NCBI GenBank assembly: GCA_963920525.1
Contig: OY986437.1
Span: 195,133,511-195,197,510, forward strand
Length of the DNA stretch: 64,000 nucleotides
Direction: 5' to 3'
Source of the DNA: Dichetophora obliterata
Lineage: Eukaryota > Arthropoda > Insecta > Diptera > Sciomyzidae
The notes below the pieces were generated by a model. That model was not told the DNA's origin. It made no database searches and saw only the letters and a program-made list of their open reading frames with translations. The position numbers were made by a program, and so were the translations under genes. Position 1 is the first letter of the stretch. Each line of letters begins with the position of its first letter. This document shows, one piece after another, positions 44,740-56,050 of this stretch.

Positions 44740-45632
44740 GCATTGTGCTGTGCTAGCTTATAGAACATTGGCCGCATGCAGTCATCGCATTTCTTGCGTG
44801 TCTTTCTGTCGGACTTACCATCAATTGCCATGGAAATGTTGTAACGACCCTTCCATGACCACCGACCAGTTTTATCTCTCTCAGTGAAACCGGATGGGAC
44901 TGTAACGTCCGGGAAAACTGACTCAGGAATGATTTTATTTTATCATAAGCTCAAAAGCAGTGTGCTCTTTGGTGTATCGTGTTATTCGATTATGAATGGC
45001 CTTTTTTAATGTTTTTAATCGCCAACTCTACGCCAAGTGATGCCAAAAAGACTTGACAAGAGCTACTTCTTTTTTGGCATTTGGTTGAATAATAAAAAAG
45101 ACACAAAATGCACCCAACTCAGCTACGTCGATCATGTTGTAAAAAATTACTGATAAAAAATGATAAATAACATCTGGTGCATTACGTTTACTCCGGCTTT
45201 GGTTTTGCTGGCTCTCTTCGTAAGTAATGCATAGCTGAACAAAAGAAAACGCTTTTCTTCTTCCTGGTTACGACATATAAAACACTTCCAATTTTGTTTA
45301 TGCATATCGGAGTAAACCTGTATCGTCTGTAAGGTTTGGTTTTAGGTCTTTAAGACATAAGCTTTGTTTTGTCGTAGGGTACCGATGAGGATAATTCTTC
45401 TTACTCATAGCTTATTGGCTAACATAAGTTACGCGGAGATATTTAGATAACCATTTCGCCACGGTAAATTCTCTAAAAATCTATGATTGTACATTTTTTC
45501 TGGTTTTGGAGGCTGGCGTTGGGTCTGATTGACAGCAGCACTTGGTGTAGCACTAGATGATGGCGCTGCGGTAGAAGATTCGCCTACAGACACTTTCATT
45601 TCGGTAAAAGATTCATTTCGTTTGCACGACAT
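44740..45632 (-). pseudogene. piggyBac-type transposase, C-terminal part
   Basis: The - strand reads MIDVAELGAFCVF, LASLGVELAIKNIKKAIHNRI, TRYTKEHTAFELMI, VPSGFTERDKTGRWSWKGRYN and then RKTRKKCDDCMRPMFYKLAQ, ending near 44740. The last segment is part of the cysteine-rich C-terminal domain of piggyBac transposases. The frames break near 45000 and 45060. The rightmost frame (45429-45632, starting MSCKRNESFTEMKV) includes PPKPEKMYNHRFLENLP and may be an adjoining rearranged piece. Most of the catalytic core is missing. Confidence 0.78.
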
Positions 45633-45979
45633 CGAAAAAATTTTATAAAATCAAACCAAAATTAATCAACTTTATGAGCCGAAACCTAAACGCGAACTGA
45701 CAATGCGAAGAAACAACGAGCTCACACACAATTTAACATTCGCAAACACACATACACAGCCGATCATTGTCTTCACATCACGCTAGGCCTAAATATTAAC
45801 ATGCACGGACGAATCTTATCTATGACTCTCGGTGTTCCCATACAAATTACACACGGCTACCCGGGAACCCGTCAGGAGTCAACGTATGAAAATGTTATCA
45901 GGACGGTTAGGGTTAAAAATCGAAGTTAAACACGTCATAATGGAACACCCTTTAAATTTTGCTTTACACTTATTTACTA

Positions 45980-46346
45980 CTAGCTGAACCCGGTGTGCTT
46001 TGCTACTCCCCTCGTTATAAAATAAAATTAAAAGTATTTATATATTTTTCACGCCATCGAATTTTCGAAATAAGTCCACCCCAGCGCCACCTACCGTGTC
46101 CATTTATACACAAATTATTTTCTTATGATCAAACAAACATACATTCTGAATTTCAGTTAAATTGGTCCATAAATTCAAATTTTCGATATAAGTCCACCCC
46201 AGCGCCACCTATCGGGTCCAAATATAGCCTATGTTACCCACCGTACCAAGATGAACATTACCTGAAAATTTCATCAAAATCGGCCCAGCCGTTTTGGAGT
46301 CCATACGTTACATACATACACACATCCTATTTTATATATATATAGA
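45980..46346 (-). mobile_element. short Helitron-like element, 367 bp
   Basis: On the - strand it starts TCTATATATATAAAATAGG (46346) next to A/T and ends CACCGGGTTCAGCTAG (45980) next to T. Inside are two copies of CGATATAAGTCCACCCCAGC-type sequence (46065 and 46180) and the common 5' segment CTCCAAAACGGCTGGGCCGA. It has no coding sequence. Confidence 0.78.
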
Positions 46347-46397
46347 TTTCAGGTAAAAAAGAAATTTAACTTCAGTATTTTAGATGTTAGTTGTAAT

Positions 46398-48169
46398 CAG
46401 GGCTGCCAACTCGTTTCAATCAAATTCCCCAATTCTGGTGCTCAATTTCCCCATTTTGCAACTGATTCCCCCCAAAAAATATATTTCCTTCAAAACAGTC
46501 TTTATTTAGTAAATATTGTAATAAGTAAGATGTTTTAGCCCATTTTGCAAGCATCTGCAAAAAAATTGACAAAATTTTTTTTAAAAATAACAAAAACATA
46601 ATATGAAATAGGGTATAAGAAACGACTAGAATAAATCCTTTTAAAATTTAAGTACAAACATGTTTTAAAATGTTTTACTTCTTAAAGCATTTCAAGCATT
46701 TTTGTATTGTATTACTGACTTTTTATAAAAGCTATACACATTAATTATAAAGTGGTGACCGTAGCCTATTGGGTAGAGTGCGTGGTCCCTAAGCTAGAGA
46801 ACCGCGGTAGCCCGGGTTCAATTCCAGCTCAGACAGAAAGTTTTTTCAATTGAATTAATTTTTCTGTTCGGTCGTCACCTCTCTGCAGACAATGGCAAAC
46901 CTCAGAGAGTAAAAATTGCCATGTAAAGCTTCTTGAGAACATAAGCCGTTCGGAGTCGGCATAAAACACGTAGGTCCAGTTTTCGGTCATTTGTGATCAA
47001 ACGTTTAATAACATGCACAACACAATTGATCAATAGAAGCTAGGTCAAAGTCCTTCCAAGGGCTGAAATGGCCAGTTTATTTTTTTATACACATTAAGCG
47101 TGACCTTATTTTTCTAAATTACTTTTCTTAAGATAGATGGCTGGAAAGTCGTTCGCTTTTATTGTAATAACAATAAAAAAATCAAATTGTAAGTAATCGG
47201 AAATTATTTACCCTACCATCAAAGCGATTTAAATTTGAAATTGAAAAACATATGAACATTTTTTTGACTTTTTACATATTAGTCGATTGTTTGCACATAA
47301 AACCTTATTTTGTGTCTAAAACTGATATGCACTTTGTTTGTTATTGTCCCTAAAAATGAGAAGTAAGACTTAACAATCGGATAAAAATTGCTAGAGTTGT
47401 GATATTTTACTTGTTGAAAAAATGTCTTTTTTTTCTGGTTGTAGTAAAAAAAAATCTTAAAAATTCATTTTTGAAAACATTGCAATAAAATGCTGTTGAA
47501 TTGTTTTCTGAAAAAACACTTAATTCAAATACAAAAAATTATGTGATTACGTTGAATAACTTGGTCGTTAGGAAATTTTTTACAAGAAGTGTAACATTTC
47601 GAGTTTGGGTATTTTTACGAAAAAAATCCTCAAAAATCCGAAAATTTGGAGTTAAAAAAAGGCCTAAACGGATGACTGTGACGTGGTCTTAAGCTATTTT
47701 GTGCAAAAAACTACAAAAACCAAAATTCGGATGAAAAAGTTATAGCTGTTGAAACTTGATTTTTTGATTGATTCTCAAAGTTCCTGTTTTAAAAACGGAG
47801 TGACAAAGTTAATATAGCCATTACGCGTGTGGATTAAAAACAAAGTAAACTTCTTGAAATCACTTCTTGTGATCGTAAATTAGCTTATTAAATCAGTCAA
47901 AGCAAATGCCAAAAATGCAAAGCTGAAGAAATGCATTTTTTCAACTGAGGTTTTTGATCCAATGGGAATTTTCGGCGATAAAGAAACTTAGCAAAAGTTT
48001 CTTAGCATATTATTATGGAAAATTTTGAATTTTTTATGATTTTTAAATGAATTTAAAAACAGAAGTAAAATTGAGCTAATTCCCCCAAAAAATTAACTCA
48101 TTCCCCCACTCCCCCATCGAGTCAAAATTCCACCCAAATGGGGGAATTCCCCCCGAGTTGGCAACCCTG
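46398..48169. mobile_element. hAT-like non-autonomous element, 1772 bp
   Basis: The left end CAGGGCTGCCAACTCG and the right end's complement CAGGGTTGCCAACTCG match at 15 of 16 bases. GTTGTAAT flanks both sides (46390-46397 and 48170-48177), an 8-bp duplication. Both ends are followed by CCCC-rich words (ATTCCCCAATT, AATTCCCCCA). The interior is A+T-rich without a recognisable transposase. A SINE is inserted at 46745-47085. Confidence 0.88.
46745..47085 (+). mobile_element. tRNA-derived SINE with 12-bp target duplication
   Basis: The tRNA-like head starts GTGGTGACCGTAGCCTATTG (from 46752), with box A TAGCCTATTGGG (46762-46773) and box B GGTTCAATTCC (46815-46825), the internal promoters for RNA polymerase III. 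The body continues with TTTCTGTTCGGTCGTCACC, GCAGACAATGGCAAACCTC, GGAGTCGGCATAAAACACG. It ends in a T-rich tail. TATACACATTAA occurs at 46733-46744 and 47086-47097. A second copy is at 51002. Confidence 0.92.
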
Positions 48170-48177
48170 GTTGTAAT

Positions 48178-49485
48178 GAAAGATACATGATACTCGTACA
48201 ACTAACTGTAATATAAAAAATGTCATTAAAACTTCTTCGCAACTGTCTTAACCATTAAAAGCCCGGTGAGTCCTCTAGGAACCGTAACTAAAGAGGCGTG
48301 TATTTTGAGTATTTTCAATTATTTTAGTAATGCACTTTCCCTAATTACTTGTATTGATGTGTGCTACGCTTTTAAAGCTTTGCTTGAATAACCTCACAAT
48401 TCGTCAAATATGACAAAACGCACTTTTTCAAGTTGATCGCATATAAAATTTGCTTACTAGAATATACTCAAAAAAAAAAAATGTATAAGGAATTGTGATC
48501 CTTAACAACTAAATAACCTATACGAACAAACTAACTTGTTTTTAAAAACAACTAATTAAAAAACTAATTTAAAATATACTGGTTTATGAACAACTTTGAA
48601 TTATATTAGGGCGTCATCCAATTCAATTTTGAATAGTTTTTATTGCATTATATATGAACTAATTGAGAAACTACTTAAAAAGAAGTGGCGGTGGTATCTT
48701 AAGGCGGCAACTACTCTGATTTTGACATGTTTAAATAGAAAATTTGCATTAGATTACAAGTTTATATATATTTCAACATGCTATTTCATTTAATAATTTT
48801 AACTTTAGGCTATCATTAATATGAATTTATGTATATATTTTTCAAAACAATAAAATAAATTACCTCTTTGAGATATAGAAATTTAAAATTTTAATGCTTT
48901 TAAATTCATTTTCAGTAAGTGGAATATTAGCTAGTTTTCAATTGGTTTATTTTAAAGTAATAAAAAAATAGTTTAAATGTAACTAATTTAACAAGTGGTG
49001 CAAAATATATGCGATTTTCAATTGATTTATTTCAAAGTAGTTAAAAAAATAATTTAAATTCAACTAATTTAACAAGTAGTTAAAAACATATGCAGACGAA
49101 AGTCAATTGACTTATTTAGAGGACATCACCTTTGTATGGTAATATGTAAGTTCGTTCTATGGAAAAAAGTCAAAATTTAAACTAAATGTGGTTGACAAAA
49201 AACTACTTTTTCAACTACTTTTAAATTAGTTGATTTTCCTACAGAGTAGTTAATGTGGGTAAATAATTATAATATTTTATTAATGAATTTCGTTTTAAGT
49301 GTCGAACTTAATAATTAAAAATGCACTTTGTTTTTTTTTTTTTTGTTTCCGATGAATTGGGACCAAAATATCTTGACTCCTGTTGAAAACTACTACTTTT
49401 TTGGCGCCACCTAGTGAGAAGAAGATGCATTAAAAAAGTATAGCAGTGAGGGTACTGCCAACCGAAGTGAAAACTTAAATAAATT
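48178..49485. other. no gene recognised; local tandem repeat
   Basis: A roughly 80-bp unit beginning TTTTCAATTG.TTTATTT is repeated at 48935 and 49015, with a partial third copy near 49098. The flanks also carry related AACTAATTTAA words. No coding signal is seen. Confidence 0.5.
48935..49120. repeat. ~80-bp tandem repeat, 2.3 copies
   Basis: Units share CAATTG.TTTATTT.AAAGTA, AACTAATTTAACAAGT and end with ATATGC. They differ at several positions. Confidence 0.75.
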
Positions 49486-49890
49486 ATATAATACTAGTTT
49501 TTTAACGCGCCTTAAGAAGTTTTCACTTAAAAAATCCCATCCAAACCAGTTCAGCCGTTGATCGAAGTGCATCGGAGGCCAATGAACACCATTTAATTTT
49601 TATTTATATTTTTTGGCGTTAAAAGTAGGCGTGGCAACATCAATTTTAAAAGTGACCGCCACTTGAACCCATAGCACCTACATTCCATGTTTAACTATCA
49701 AATTATGTACAACTCAAGGATTATAATGATTTCTGAAAAGTGGGTGTAGATATAGTGTGACCGCGCCCATTTTTAGTACAGTTGCCAGAGTAACCACAAG
49801 AACTAAACTAATAAATTTTTGTCTAAAACGACTAAAACCGTCCGAAATATAGAATTTTCTTTAATTTGTGGGTGTCCTGTCGTGAGTAAG
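49486..49890 (-). repeat. decayed Helitron-family fragment
   Basis: Contains, on the + strand, CAAACCAGTTCAGCCGTTGA, GGCGTTAAAAGTAGGCGTGG, AGTGACCGCCACTTG, GTGTGACCGCGCCCATTTTT, AGTACAGTTGCC..AGTAACC and GTCTAAAACGACTAAAACCG, the same order as 27681-29427. No ends are preserved. Confidence 0.6.
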
Positions 49891-50549
49891 GGTGTCGTGA
49901 AAGCAAAGGTTTTCTTTGCCCAAGAAAAATAAGTTTTCACCTCGAAAAATAATAATAAAATAACAACATTATATAATACAGTAATGACATAAAAACTTTT
50001 CAACAAATAAAATAATTTTTTTCTCCTGATTTAACACTGTTTTTAAGGATTGATATGTGTGTAAATTAACACCGCTGACTTTTTGTTTGCCTTGTTCTCT
50101 ACGATTTTAAATCATTTCTTCCTTTTCAACTGTTATTGTTTGTAAAGGTAATATATGTAGGGAATGCATGTTTTGAATACTGTTTTGAACATCATATAAA
50201 AGGGGTTACACATTAGCGAACTTATTCTTCAAACAAAATGGCGGGTCCAACTTGTTCGAAAGAGGTAGCGTTCAAATTAAAGCAAACTGTTCTTCAAACA
50301 AGCTAGGAATTTTTGTTGTTTTTCACCATCGTTTGGTCTCGCAACCCTGGTTTGAAGGAGAAAATCAAAAAATTTTGAGAAAATCAACAGGCCAACAGGT
50401 TCGACGAACCGTCAAATTAGATTCTTAACTATCAAATTGGTTCGAACATGGCCGCGGTTTGACGAAAACTTTCCATAATGTCTTTAAATCTAAATTATTT
50501 TCGAACAGCTGTTTTACAAAGCGAAGTTGGCATTATTTTATTACCAGAA
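49891..50549. other. no gene recognised
   Basis: A+T-rich with some TTCGAACA words around 50245-50470 (AACTTGTTCGAA, TTGGTTCGAAC) that may be a decayed palindromic repeat. No reading frame or known element is recognised. Confidence 0.4.
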
Positions 50550-51001
50550 TCCCTATATATAAAAATGGATGTATGTATGTGGATATGTGGCTATATCACG
50601 TATAGACTCCAAAACCGCTGAACCGACCTTTATAAAATTTTCAGGGAAACTGAAGCCACATCTTGAGAGTGTTCCTGTGAGGTTTGGTAACGACGACCAA
50701 ATTTGCGCTATCGACCACAAACCAAAAAAAAGGATATATCGTCGTTCGTATGACTAACTGACGGAACGAACATTTTTTGAGAAATTGAGATAAAGATGCC
50801 AATATATTTCTTTAGTCATACCGCATCATGTCTGAAAATATTATAACTATAAATAACACCGTTAATCTAAAAAATGTAAATGGCTTTGAGTCGTATCTTA
50901 CATATTGCATAAACCCAATCGTCACTAAGTGGCGTAAGTGCCGCGATCATGGTTTTATCTATAGTTACGCTCTTTTCATACTCTTAAATTTCTCTTAACT
51001 T

Positions 51002-51290
51002 GTGGCGACCGTAGCCTAGTGGGTAGAGTGCGTGGCCCCTAAGCTAAAGAACCGCGGTAGCCCGGGTTCAATTCCAGCTCAGACAGAAAATTTTTTCAAT
51101 TGAATTAATTTTTCTGTTCGGTCGTCACCTCTCTGCAGACAATGGCAAACCTCAGAGAGTAAAAATTGCCATGTTTCAAAGCAAATTGCAAAGCTTCTTG
51201 AGAATATAAGCCATTCGGAGTCGGCATGAAACACGTAGGTCCAGTTCTCGATCATTTGTTCTCATTTGATCATTTGTGAAAAATTCCCCT
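51002..51290 (+). mobile_element. tRNA-derived SINE, second copy
   Basis: The head starts GTGGCGACCGTAGCCTAGTG, with box A TAGCCTAGTGGG at 51012-51023 and box B GGTTCAATTCC at 51065-51075. The body matches the copy at 46745 closely but has 13 extra bases near 51174 (TTCAAAGCAAATT) and a different 3' end. No clear target duplication was found. It lies within the 5' non-coding part of the 50739-54208 transposon. Confidence 0.88.
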
Positions 51291-51757
51291 ATACGATAGT
51301 TACTAACTTCAAATCGATATTAAAAATATTTTGGCAGGTCAGAAGACAAAACGAATGCTGCAGAAATCCTTCTTTTTGGGTCTAATTTCACATACAGTTC
51401 TCAGAATTGAGTTGGCAATCAATGAACTGAAAAATGTTGTACTGTGTAAGTGGTACATTTTAGAAATTATTTCTTTTCTGCTAAAATAGCATTTAGTTGT
51501 CCATTACATTTTAAGTAAGTAGTTAGTTGGTTAAATTTTATTTTGGCCTTAAAAAAATCTCATTATTCTTTACGAAATTCCTACGAATTAATTTCAATGT
51601 TAAAACATAGGTAAGCATGAGTGAAAAGCGGTATAACCTTCCATCATCATGGAGCTCTTCAAACGATGAAACTCTTACACAAAAAAAATATTTTAGCTCA
51701 TCATAAACTCAAGACTGTGAATAAGCATTTAAGTGCCCTCTGAACCCATCTGCGAAC

Positions 51758-53412
51758 ATGCAATCTTGTGAAGCTTTTGAATGCCGAAGACCAGTATTTA
51801 GTTCCTGTTTTAGATGCAGTTGCTTGATATGTTGGGACCATTTCGTTGCTGATATTTCTTGTGAAACGCATTCATCAATACAGCTTAACTCACTGTCAGA
51901 AGTCTCGAGAACTACAGAGCCTACCAGTATGCGCCCAGAAGATTATGAAGTGGATGACTCCCAAAGGCAATCATAGCAAGAAATAAAAAAATCAATAAAA
52001 AAAGCTTGCGAAAAAATTGAAGGAGCACGGAAAATAAATATATGACACAAACTCATAGAAGAACTGTGCCAGAACGTACGTTAGGGTTTATGAGGGAATA
52101 CATTACCCGGTTTGTAAAAAAACATGAGACAAAGCGCAAAACTGTTGGAGCAAGTTCAAGAAGATGAAGTACTTTCGAATATTATCTTCCATTGCAAGGT
52201 GCATCTGTCAAAGTATGCCGCAAATTCTTTTTAAATACATTAGATGTTAGAGAACGCACAGTAAGAACCATTTGTGCTAAAATTTCTGCGACTGGAATAG
52301 TAGAAAATGAGAAACGTGGAGGGCGTACAAAAAAAATTGATTGAACGCGATCAAAGCATCAGAACCAAAGTTGATAAACATATCGCTAAATTTCCAAGAG
52401 TTGAATCCCACTATTGCCGCCAAAATACAACTCGCGAATACTTACATAGTGACCTCACTCTACGAAAGATGTATACTATGCTTTTGAATGAATTAAGTCA
52501 TGATAGTGAAAAATCTAGTTTTTCAACATATCGAAAGGTATTTAAATCAAAAAATTCGTCATTCCATCGCCCCAAAAAAGATCAGTGTAGTCATTGTATG
52601 TCATACTACGAAGGGCACTAGGAATAATTTGAAAGAAAGTTTTCTTAGACACATTGAAGAAAAAAATATGTTTCGTACCATAAGATCAGAATGTAAAATG
52701 TGTTCGAAATAGTACTCAAATATACTATGCTGTTCTTTTGATTTGCAGCAGATCATAAATTTACCGATTAGTAATAAAAATGCTGTGTTTTATAAAAGAC
52801 GCCTCTTAGTTTACAACTTGACGATGTACGATATTGCTTTTGGTGATTGTTGTTTTACATGGCATGAAGGAGTCAGTAAGAGAGGTGCATCAGAAATATC
52901 AACTGCACTTTATCTCTTTCTAAAAAAATATGAAGAATATGAACCTATCTAAAAAAGGTTTCGAAAAAGTTTATTTGTTTGCTGACGGTTGTAGTGGACA
53001 AAATAAAAATTCCATTGTTGTCTCTACTTTAATGTATGTAGTAAACAATTCGATAAATATAAGAGAAATAATTTTACGCATATCAATACCTTGCCACGGT
53101 CAAAGTGAAGGAGACTCAGCGCACAGTGCAATCAACTATGTCTTGAGGAAGTGCGGTGATTTATATGTTCCCAGTCAATTAATTCCAATTTTCAGATTGG
53201 CAAGAAAAAATAAGCCATATCAAGTAGTCGCACTCGAGTATTCTGACTTTATAAACTTCAAGAAATTGTCACTTGGTTTGAAACTTTTAAAAATCCGAAG
53301 TGACGATACTGGGGAAAAAATAGATTGGACGAAAATTATGGAATATGCAGCTCAAAAGAGTAAGCCATCAACACTATTTTTCAAGACCAGCCATATTCAA
53401 ACTAGTTATTGA
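51758..53412 (+). pseudogene. transposase of an unassigned family (DGCSGQNKN motif)
   Basis: Several frames in the same order make one protein of about 550 residues. The N-terminus has a Cys-rich finger (C..FECRRPVFSSCFRCSCLICWDHF, 51770-51845). Then come YLPLQGASVKVCRKFFLNTL, RERTVRTICAKI and KRGGRTKK (52190-52330), and FPRVESHYCRQNTTREYLH and KMYTMLL (52390-52475). The core has FYKRRLLVYNLTMYD, FTWHEGVSKRGASEIS, VYLFADGCSGQNKNSIVV, PCHGQSEGDSAHSAI and a C-terminal stretch to 53412. The invariant D, Q, N and H residues look like an RNase H-fold nuclease. It recurs in arthropod genomes as uncharacterised proteins; I cannot assign the superfamily with certainty (Sola-like is possible). Frameshifts near 51980, 52335, 52620 and 52940 disable it. 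Confidence 0.7.
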
Positions 53413-54183
53413 TCATTAAAATTAAATCGAAATAATTCAGAAGCTTTACGTAATGTAATTTTTCCACTTAACCAAAGATTTCGAAAGATAAATTCAACGA
53501 CTCGATATCGTTAAAAACTGGTACCACTCCTGTAATCAGATTATCTGTGCACGCCGCTTTTTATAGATCACTTTCACACTAATTTGTCTTACTCGTTAAT
53601 TGAAGAATAAATTACTTTATTTTCTGTTTTTAATATATATTTTAATATTACTTTAATACTGAACTATACATTTCCAAAGGTAAAAACACTATTTAAAACC
53701 TAAAATGATCGCAAAATATATACGATACTATTACTTTCTGCTGCTGTCATAACATTTATTACATTATTTTACTATTTAACTTTTCACGCTTATTTCTTTA
53801 TAAAAAAATCATTAATAAAAATCAGAAATAAAAATCATTAATTTCATTTTGTCAAAGAATTAAATATTATTTAATTTACATCTTTATCTAAAATAAAGTT
53901 ATTTTCAAATGTTTACATGTCTATTAACTTAAATTTTTAAACTCAGGTGTAGTCGTATTTGCAAAAAACAGTAAAAAAATTGTACAAACTGGCGTATCTT
54001 TTTAAACACAAATTAAACTGATTATATAATTCTCAATTCTTTATTTCTTACAACCATATTAAATTTTAAGTATTTAAGTACACAAATACAAAAAAGTTTC
54101 TTACTATTCCGTCCGTGAAAAAAGAAAACACAAAAGTGAAAAGTGAAAAAGTGCTCTCCTGAACAATGATGAAAATTCAGATA
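53413..54183. other. 3' non-coding part of the 50739-54208 transposon
   Basis: A+T-rich with no conserved frame. It extends from the transposase stop to the right terminal repeat. Nothing else is seen. Confidence 0.5.
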
Positions 54184-55442
54184 CGTCAGTTAGTCATACG
54201 AGCGACGAATATATCAGACGGTTTCGATAGTAAAAACTAAGATTTAGTAATTTTGTTCAGATGGTTACTGTCGGTAACTGTACAAAAAATGGGCGTGGTC
54301 TCAATATATACGCCCACTTTTTCGAAATCATTGCAATTCCGGAGTTCTGCAGATTTTTATGGTGAAACTTGCTGTGTAAGTGCTCCAATAGGCGGTCACT
54401 ATATATAAATGTTTTCACGCCCACTTTTCCCCGCCCACTTTTTCCCGCCCAAAAATCAATATCTATATGTATAAAAAGCAAAACGATGTGTGTATGTATG
54501 TGTGATGCCTATAGACTCCAAAACTACTAAACCGATTGACCTGAAATCTGGGAGTCGATTTGTTTTAGGTACGAGATGGTTGAGGAAAAAAGTTGCCACA
54601 CCCCCTTTACCGCCCCACAAATCAATGAAAATGCTTTATTTCAGATGGTTTTGGTCGAATAAGACTTAAATTTGGTAATTTGGTTTGTGTAATTACTGTC
54701 AGTAACTGTACGAAAAATTGGTTTCCACGCCCCTTTTTTCCGCCCACAAATCAGTGAAAATGCTTATTTCAAGCAGTTTTGGCCCTATAAGACTAACATT
54801 TGATACTTAAGTTTTTATGGTTACTTTCGGCAACTGTACTAAAAAAGGACGTTATCGCTATATAGCCACACCCACTTTTTGACAAATCATTAAAATTGAC
54901 TACTGGGTTGATTAAGCTAAGATTTTGGCTTAGTTTGCATGGTTACTGTCAGCTACTGTACTAAAAATTTATTTCCACGCCCCCCCTTTTACCGCCCACA
55001 AACCAATGAAAATGTTTTATTTCAACGGTTTGGGTAGTCTTAAACAAAAATTTTGTAATTTAGCTAATATGATTGCTCTCGGCAAGTGCACTAACATTAG
55101 GCCTGTCCTACTTTAGTTAAACTCACTTTTCGGGGGGTCAGCGTCGAGTGAAGAAAAGTGCGCCAGGCTTAAGCTAAATTTAGCTGAAATTAGGGCAGCC
55201 GATTTGTTTCGATTATGAGATGGTTTAAGGGAAATCATTTTGCCGCAACCTCTTACAAAACAACAAAAATGCTATATTTCGCACGGTTTTGATCGTATTA
55301 GACTAAAATTTGGTTTTTTAGTGCATATGGTTATTTTCGGCAGCTATACTGAAAATGGTGAATATATTTGGCATTTCTTGACATTTTCGTATATGGCAGT
55401 AAGGCGGTCTGTGGCAGAACAATATCTGCCGGGGAATACTAG

Positions 55443-55751
55443 TTGTTAATATGAAAATAAAAAAACTTAAATAATATTAATGACTAGCAAACTGTATTAA
55501 TTCACAGAACAAAAAATATAAAAAAAAAATAAAATACAGATCTTTTTAAGGTATTATTATATAAATGTTAAACACTTTTTTTAGACACCGTCTTTATGTT
55601 TTTTTTTGTGTTTAAGGCAAATTAAGGTTGGAAAAGACTTTTGAAAATTACATTTTTTGTTTTAATTATTTTTAGAGCAATACATTTGATACAGCTGATC
55701 AACGCGTCTTATTTTTCATTAGTGAGTTTTGTTTGGATATTATTACAAATA
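55443..55751. other. no gene recognised
   Basis: A+T-rich spacer between a Helitron 3' end and a mariner terminal repeat. Nothing is recognised. Confidence 0.5.
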
Positions 55752-55849
55752 TTGGGTTGGGCAAAAAGTATTCGACTTTTTTTTTAGTAAAAATAAACAA
55801 CATTTTATTTTAAATAAAATGATTTTATTTATCCAAATATTTTTCATTC

Positions 55850-56050
55850 TTTTCAACTACAATACCTTCTGCTATTTTTGGGTTATGACCATGATTCTTT
55901 TATTGTAAAATTTTGGGCTTTTATCGTTGAAAAACTTACGTAGGTGGTTTTCGCAGTCATCTTTTGAGGTTAATTTCTTCCCAGCAAGGGAGTGTTGAAG
56001 AGATCGGAACAAATGATAAACTGACGGTGCAGTGTCAGGACTGTACGGTG
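55850..56050 (-). pseudogene. mariner transposase, C-terminal segment
   Basis: Joined across the Transib, the - strand reads RQKLKELNWEVLMHPP (59335-59390) then YSPDTAPSVYHLFRSLQHSL and GKKLTSKDD, LRKFFNDKSPKFYNKRI. The SPD aspartate is the third catalytic residue of the mariner D,D34D triad. The Transib lies exactly between HPP and YSPD. Confidence 0.87.

Larger units (their letters stand above)
44181..45913 (-). mobile_element. piggyBac-like transposon relic
   Basis: The right end is TTAGGG followed by TTAA (45914-45917); the left end CCCTCCTGAC follows CTAA (44177-44180), a one-base variant of TTAA. CCTGA and GGGTACCCGGGTACCC words occur near both ends (44360-44395 and 45855-45885). The - strand encodes the C-terminal part of a piggyBac transposase. 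A Helitron-like segment at 44390-44690 sits inside. The end-to-end match is imperfect, so the exact left edge is less sure than the right. Confidence 0.72.
40628..45953 (+). mobile_element. mariner-like element holding a LINE and a piggyBac-like element
   Basis: AAGGGTGTTCCA at 40628 pairs with its reverse complement TGGAACACCCTT ending at 45953, and TA flanks both sides (40626-40627 and 45954-45955). The transposase remnant is at 43490-44081 and resembles that of the 31472-32724 element. Two later insertions account for most of the length: LINE copy C (40657-43393) and a piggyBac-like element (44181-45913). Without them the element is about 0.85 kb, so it is also internally deleted. Confidence 0.85.
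50739..54208 (+). mobile_element. DNA transposon with unassigned transposase, exact ends
   Basis: TCGTCGTTCGTATGACTAAC at 50739, continuing TGACG, is matched in reverse at 54184-54208 with one mismatch in 25. The flanks are ATATA on both sides. A sister Helitron copy (near 27880) suggests an empty site with four AT repeats, which would make the true duplication 4 bp (ATAT or TATA). The transposase pseudogene is at 51758-53412 and a SINE at 51002. The element lies between two parts of a Helitron unit that are contiguous in other copies, which supports the boundaries. Confidence 0.88.
50550..55442 (+). mobile_element. composite Helitron with two 5' ends, host of a DNA transposon
   Basis: The first start TCCCTATATATAAAAATGG is at 50550, a second start TCTATATGTATAAAAAGC at 54462, and a single 3' end CTGCCGGGGAATACTAG at 55442 before T. 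The first unit (50550-54461) is split by a 3470-bp DNA transposon (50739-54208). Its order (GTATGTATGTGG, CTCCAAAACCGCTGAACCGA, TTGAGAGTGTTCCTGTGAGG, then the segment with CGCCCACTTTTTCG) mirrors 28937-29427 on the other strand. No Helitron protein is encoded. Confidence 0.75.

Noticed and set aside
50200..50480. Palindromic MITE with TTCGAACA words
   Set aside because: The words are scattered; no paired ends or flanking duplication could be found.
51002..51090. Functional tRNA gene
   Set aside because: Box A and B are present but the sequence continues into a SINE body shared with 46745, and the acceptor stem does not pair.
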